A DNA stretch of 64,000 bases. Origin: Dipylidium caninum (taxonomy: Eukaryota; Platyhelminthes; Cestoda; Cyclophyllidea; Dipylidiidae). Under the pieces are notes generated by a model, which worked only from the letters and a program-made list of their open reading frames with translations, searched no databases and was not told where the DNA came from. Shown here one piece after another: positions 60,401-64,000 of the stretch; positions within the stretch are counted from its first letter, which is position 1; each line of letters starts with the position of its first letter. The position numbers were made by a program, and so were the translations under genes. The stretch lies in contig QEYB01000158.1 in the NCBI GenBank assembly GCA_017562135.1, forward strand, positions 670,520-734,519. Direction: 5' to 3'.

Positions 60401-61227
60401 GCGGCCAGGACAGCCGACTCGGCCGTCGGAAAGAGACTGTGGCCAGCGAGTCCGCCGCCTCCGAAGCCTCTCCTCGCAGACATGGCGTGTCCACGTCGAC
60501 AGACGTGGAATGACGGCGCAGGCGATAGAATTTGCGGAAGCAGTCCACACTCCTGAAGACGTCTACTCCCCCCGGTTTATTGCCTGCTAATGTTTACATT
60601 TGAATTAATGGAGAGGCGAGATGATAGCATCATGAAGCCCATAAATTCCCCCTGCTTTCATTATTGCACACACCGGAGAAAGGAGAATTCGTTAAGAGCT
60701 GATAAACATGCGGTGAGGGGCCTGCGTTCCCTGATGCGCCGCGAGTCGACGTCGGTCTCTTTGAGGGCGAGAGGATCTCCCCGCTGTTCCAGCCCGATCA
60801 GCATTTTGGTCTAAATGCAAGACAACTTCTTTTTTTGTCGCAAAATTGCCTTTGGTGTGTTGGTCTTTTTCACCAAAGGGTGATCAAAAAGCATCTCAAT
60901 TTCTACGAAAAAGGAAAGTGTGAGAAGAATGAAGTGTGTTTAACTAACACCTGATATGGCATGACAAAAATAACTCCACCGAAAGGGCGAAAGGGAAAAA
61001 ATTCAAACATCAGACTGTGGGGCTGCCTTGACTTGAGCTGATTTGACAAGAATTTGCGAGAGAAAATGGCGGAAGGTTCCTATTTCACACGAACAATAGG
61101 CGTGGCAGCGTCTGCGGCAAGGCTGGCAAGTGTGGAGCCGAACAGGAGCACCGGAGTGGAAGCAGGAGAGGCTGACGGTCGTCCGCCACCCTTCCTGTCT
61201 GCCAGGGATAAAAAATTCTGCCCATGA
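57416..61227. other. no supported gene
   Basis: Mixed composition. It has CA (59342-59361) and TG (59782-59810) tracts and a GCCCGCCC-rich patch at about 60320-60370. Short frames on both strands lack splice pairing. A frame entering the direct repeat from 61130 is discussed with that repeat. Confidence 0.45.
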
Positions 61228-62454
61228 TATTTTTGGCTCATATCCACTTGAGCCATGTCTCGAGGCGCCACCACTTCAATCAGAATTCAACCCGCAGTCA
61301 CCAACAACGCCTACATCAACTCCGATGTTTCAACCAGGACAGGCGCCTCCAGCCTCCAACTCTGAACCTCCTCGGCTCCTCCTCACAGACACCCAATTAG
61401 GCGCACTCAAATGGCCGAGGGAGGAGTCGCCGGCCCCACGTCATTTGCTCGGACCCGACTTCCAGTCCTCCGACCACCGACCACCGACGCCGTCCACCCC
61501 ACATCTGCCACGGCAGACCAGTTCGCACACGGTGAGACGAACTCCCGTCCCTGCGAGAATGGCAGGAAGGTCTGCCATCACCCGCCCACCTCCACTCCGC
61601 CTATAGGGCTCCTGCAGAGCGTCGCTCCCCCGGTAAGCAGGCTAAACAGCCACGAAAGGCTGTTAGGCAAGTTGGTCGAGCAGGACCATTCTCGCAGATT
61701 GTGTTGGCCGAGCCTCACACACACTTTGCGTGGGACTCCCTCGTGGGACAGAACCTCCTTCACAGCCACCAACCGACACTTTGGCGGAAGGACTGACGAC
61801 GACAGACCAACCCCAGGCCCGGACGGCGCCACTCATGCAATCGGAGCTCGCAGCATTGAAGCGGCGCCTAATGGAGCGCCATCCTGGACGGTCGTTCAAG
61901 ACTCTGCTGAAAGAGCTCATTCACGCTCTCGTAGCCACAAAGTGTCAAGTAAGGAGAATCCACAACCACGTGGGAAGAAGGTGCAGATTTACGACACGCC
62001 TCCCTCTCCCCTACCTGATCATCCTGTGTGACGTTGGCGTTGGTGGGGTTTGTTCTCAGCCTCTGTAAACTGTCACTTTCACCCATCTCACGTGACAATC
62101 GATCGCTCACTAGAAGGCCCAGAAGACCCTCAAAGTGTGGTCTACTTCCAATGCTACATTTGTGTGCCTTGACAGCACTATTCTGTGCACCAACAAATAT
62201 GACTAACTGCGTCAGCTTGTCACTTCAATTGCTGACATGGTCAGGAGTGATCAAACTCCACTGTGCAGGTGGAATGCGTGCGCGGGTGGGTGTGTTTGTG
62301 TGTTTGTGTGCTGGTCTGGCGCAGGACACACGCCAGGACGAGGCGGCGGAATCGGTGCCCCGAGTGACGTCGAAGTGGCCTCGATTTCACCCAGGCAAAG
62401 AAAAATCAATACCGTGTTATGACTCAGCCGCGGGGACCAATGAGGGTGGAGGCG
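61228..62454 (+). repeat. large direct repeat, copy 2 (frames better preserved)
   Basis: Shares its start (TATTTTT plus hairpin GGCTCA...TGAGCC at 61235-61254) and end (GAGGGTGGAGGCG) with 46434-48198, about 14.8 kb away in the same orientation. It holds exon-like frames: a Pro-rich segment (LQSEFNPQSPTTPTSTP, TDTQLGALKWPREES) open until a TAG at 61604-61606, and a helical segment (MQSELAALKRRLMERHPGR, KELIHALVATKCQ) ending at a CAA|GTAAGG donor at about 61949. Both are in the same frame, separated by three in-frame stops (61604-61645). That looks like two exons of one gene or a decaying coding copy. No retrotransposon enzyme is present. Confidence 0.75.
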
Positions 62455-62984
62455 GGGAGGGGGAGGGCATCGCTGAGTGCACCCGCAGCAGTTTTACTGC
62501 AACTCTCAACCCTGAAATCTGTGACACAGATCGCATAAACGCGTTAAAACTCACGCTTTGGAAGAGAGCTGATTAAACAGTATATAATGATTTGGGCAAA
62601 TAAGGCTCACTTACACCAAGGCCACATGCTTTCAGAGGTAAGCTGGTGTGTGTGTTGCTCTCGAACTGCCAATATTTTTTATCCTTTTGTCCTTTCCTCA
62701 TGTTGAATTACCTCTTAAATCGTATGCAGTTATTAAGTTTATTTACATTCCTAACATTTTCATAAATTAAAATGTTGTAGAAATGTGTTCCCTCGGGAAG
62801 GTAATAGAAAAAATAAAGTTTCCTTTTTTCCCCGTGAATGTTGTACTTACGTGGCCCTGAAGAAGTAGACAATTTTTGGCAAGTGGAAATGTTATTTTAG
62901 GTTGGTAAAAACTAGCCAAGCCTTACACAACTGCCAATTATCTTGGAGTTCGTTCGATTATGTATGCTTTAACCGAAAATGGCG
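62455..62984. other. AT-rich spacer between direct-repeat copy 2 and inverted arm B
   Basis: About 530 bases, AT-rich, containing AATAAA at about 62811. No gene recognised. Confidence 0.5.
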
Positions 62985-64000
62985 GAATTTTAAAGTACAT
63001 TGTTGTGTGGTGTGGTGTGGTGCGGTGTGGTGGCAATAACACTTCACCCACGAATGCGTAAAGGGAAAAGGATGATGAGAATGACGTTGGTGTTGGTGTT
63101 GGTGTTTGTGATGGCGTTGGCGTTGGTGTTGGTGTTGGTGTTGGCGTTGCTTCTACCGCCTTCGTACGCGCGGTCGTAGACCACGCTGAGACCGAAGAGG
63201 CGAGGCGAGGCGATGAGAAAGCGGGAGAGGAGCCGAGGAAGAGGAGAGAAAGGAGAGACAAGAGGGCAGGAGGAAGGGAAGGAGGGGGGAGGAAGAGGGG
63301 GAGGACGTAGAAGACGGAATCTCGCAGTCTCCTCACCGAGCGAATGGAAAATGAAGGAAGGTGAGTGAAAGCTGTCGGAGGCGTGTGCGTTGAGTTTGCG
63401 TCAACATGTTGGAGAGGGGCAAAGAAGGCGGCACTGCGGAGACGGTGGGAGCGGCCAGTGTAGAGCCAATGGATCCTCGGATGCCTCTTGTCTCCTCCGC
63501 CCACCCCCCGCCGGGCGACATTATATATGGCGCGCGGCCAAGTTCTCACCAGATCATGTGTTGACCTCGCTCTGGATGTCACCCCAGAGGGACCATAGGA
63601 CTCCCCCATTCCCGCTCTCTGAACGCCGAAGAACCGCGAACGGACAGAGACAAAGCCCCACTTCTCCTCGCCCTCGCCTCTCCTCTCCTCTCCTCTCCTC
63701 TCCTCTCCTCTCTCTCACTTACCCCTCTTCGTTCTATTCTGTACTCGCCTCGAGATAGTCTGTCGTCCGCCGCGTCTTCAGCTAGCAGCTGGCCTGCAGT
63801 GGCAATGCAAAGGCGGAGGAGCCCCTTCCTTTTGGGGGGTGTGGGTGGGGGCGGGGGTTGATTGAAGGGCTGATGACGGTGTGTTCCAGCAAGGATGCAG
63901 ACAGGCCAGATCAGATCCAGGAAGACATACCGGAACCAGAGCAACTTCACAGCTGGTCTTCGAGTGCGCGTGCGTGGCGGCGGTTTTTCGGCCAGCCCAT
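62985..64000 (-). repeat. inverted-repeat arm B (cut by window end)
   Basis: Reverse complement of 54908-55831. The match is broken by about 145 bases (63511-63655) with no counterpart in arm A, including TTATATATGGCGCGCG. It also has a longer GTGTG tract at its inner end (about 63006-63033) and a TTGGTG hexamer tract (63085-63150). The last bases still match arm A, so the repeat continues past the window. Confidence 0.85.

Overview
This is a eukaryotic nuclear genome segment, most likely from a parasitic flatworm and probably a tapeworm. The evidence is a cluster of mu-class glutathione S-transferase genes with the neodermatan/cestode-type sequence pattern, canonical GT-AG introns (some only 35-44 nt long), AATAAA polyadenylation signals, and abundant TG/CA, CAG and GGA simple repeats. 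There are no bacterial or organellar features, no rRNA or tRNA gene that I could recognise, and no CRISPR-like array. The genus assignment is inference; the sequence does not settle it.

Layout. (1) 0.9-7.1 kb: three mu-class GST genes in AT-rich DNA. GST-1 is on +, GST-3 on -, and GST-2 on + in a head-to-head pair with GST-3. All share one eight-exon structure. Each carries at least one single-base insertion next to or within a short base run, five in total. These are either recent pseudogene lesions or, more likely, consensus errors. (2) 8-13 kb: no resolved gene. A GC-rich stretch at 8.1-9.9 kb has minus-strand exon-like frames, followed by AT-rich DNA. (3) 13.05-22.86 kb (+): a gene I could join through 21 phase-compatible exons (about 1435 aa). 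It encodes a long coiled-coil protein whose N-terminus resembles the CM1 region of centrosomin/CDK5RAP2. (4) 25.3-35.2 kb (+): a consortin (CNST)-like gene with a TPR-like/helical N-terminal part, an acidic linker, paired PP1 docking motifs (SILK then RVxF) and a C-terminal transmembrane segment. (5) 35-53 kb: GC-rich, repeat-laden DNA with isolated candidate exons that I cannot assemble, ending in a terminal exon (53.3-53.5 kb) that resembles the C-terminal Ku80 (XRCC5) domain. (6) 54-64 kb: two large duplications. A direct repeat joins 46.4-48.2 kb to 61.2-62.5 kb, and an inverted repeat joins 54.9-55.8 kb to 63.0-64.0 kb (cut by the window end). A GGA-rich minisatellite at 57.1-57.4 kb is bounded by splice-site consensus.

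The genes do not form a pathway. GSTs are detoxification enzymes, the CM1 protein would act at the centrosome, consortin-like proteins act in the trans-Golgi/PP1 context, and Ku80 acts in DNA end joining. Exon models were made by hand from splice consensus, reading-phase continuity and family resemblance, without alignment tools or transcripts.
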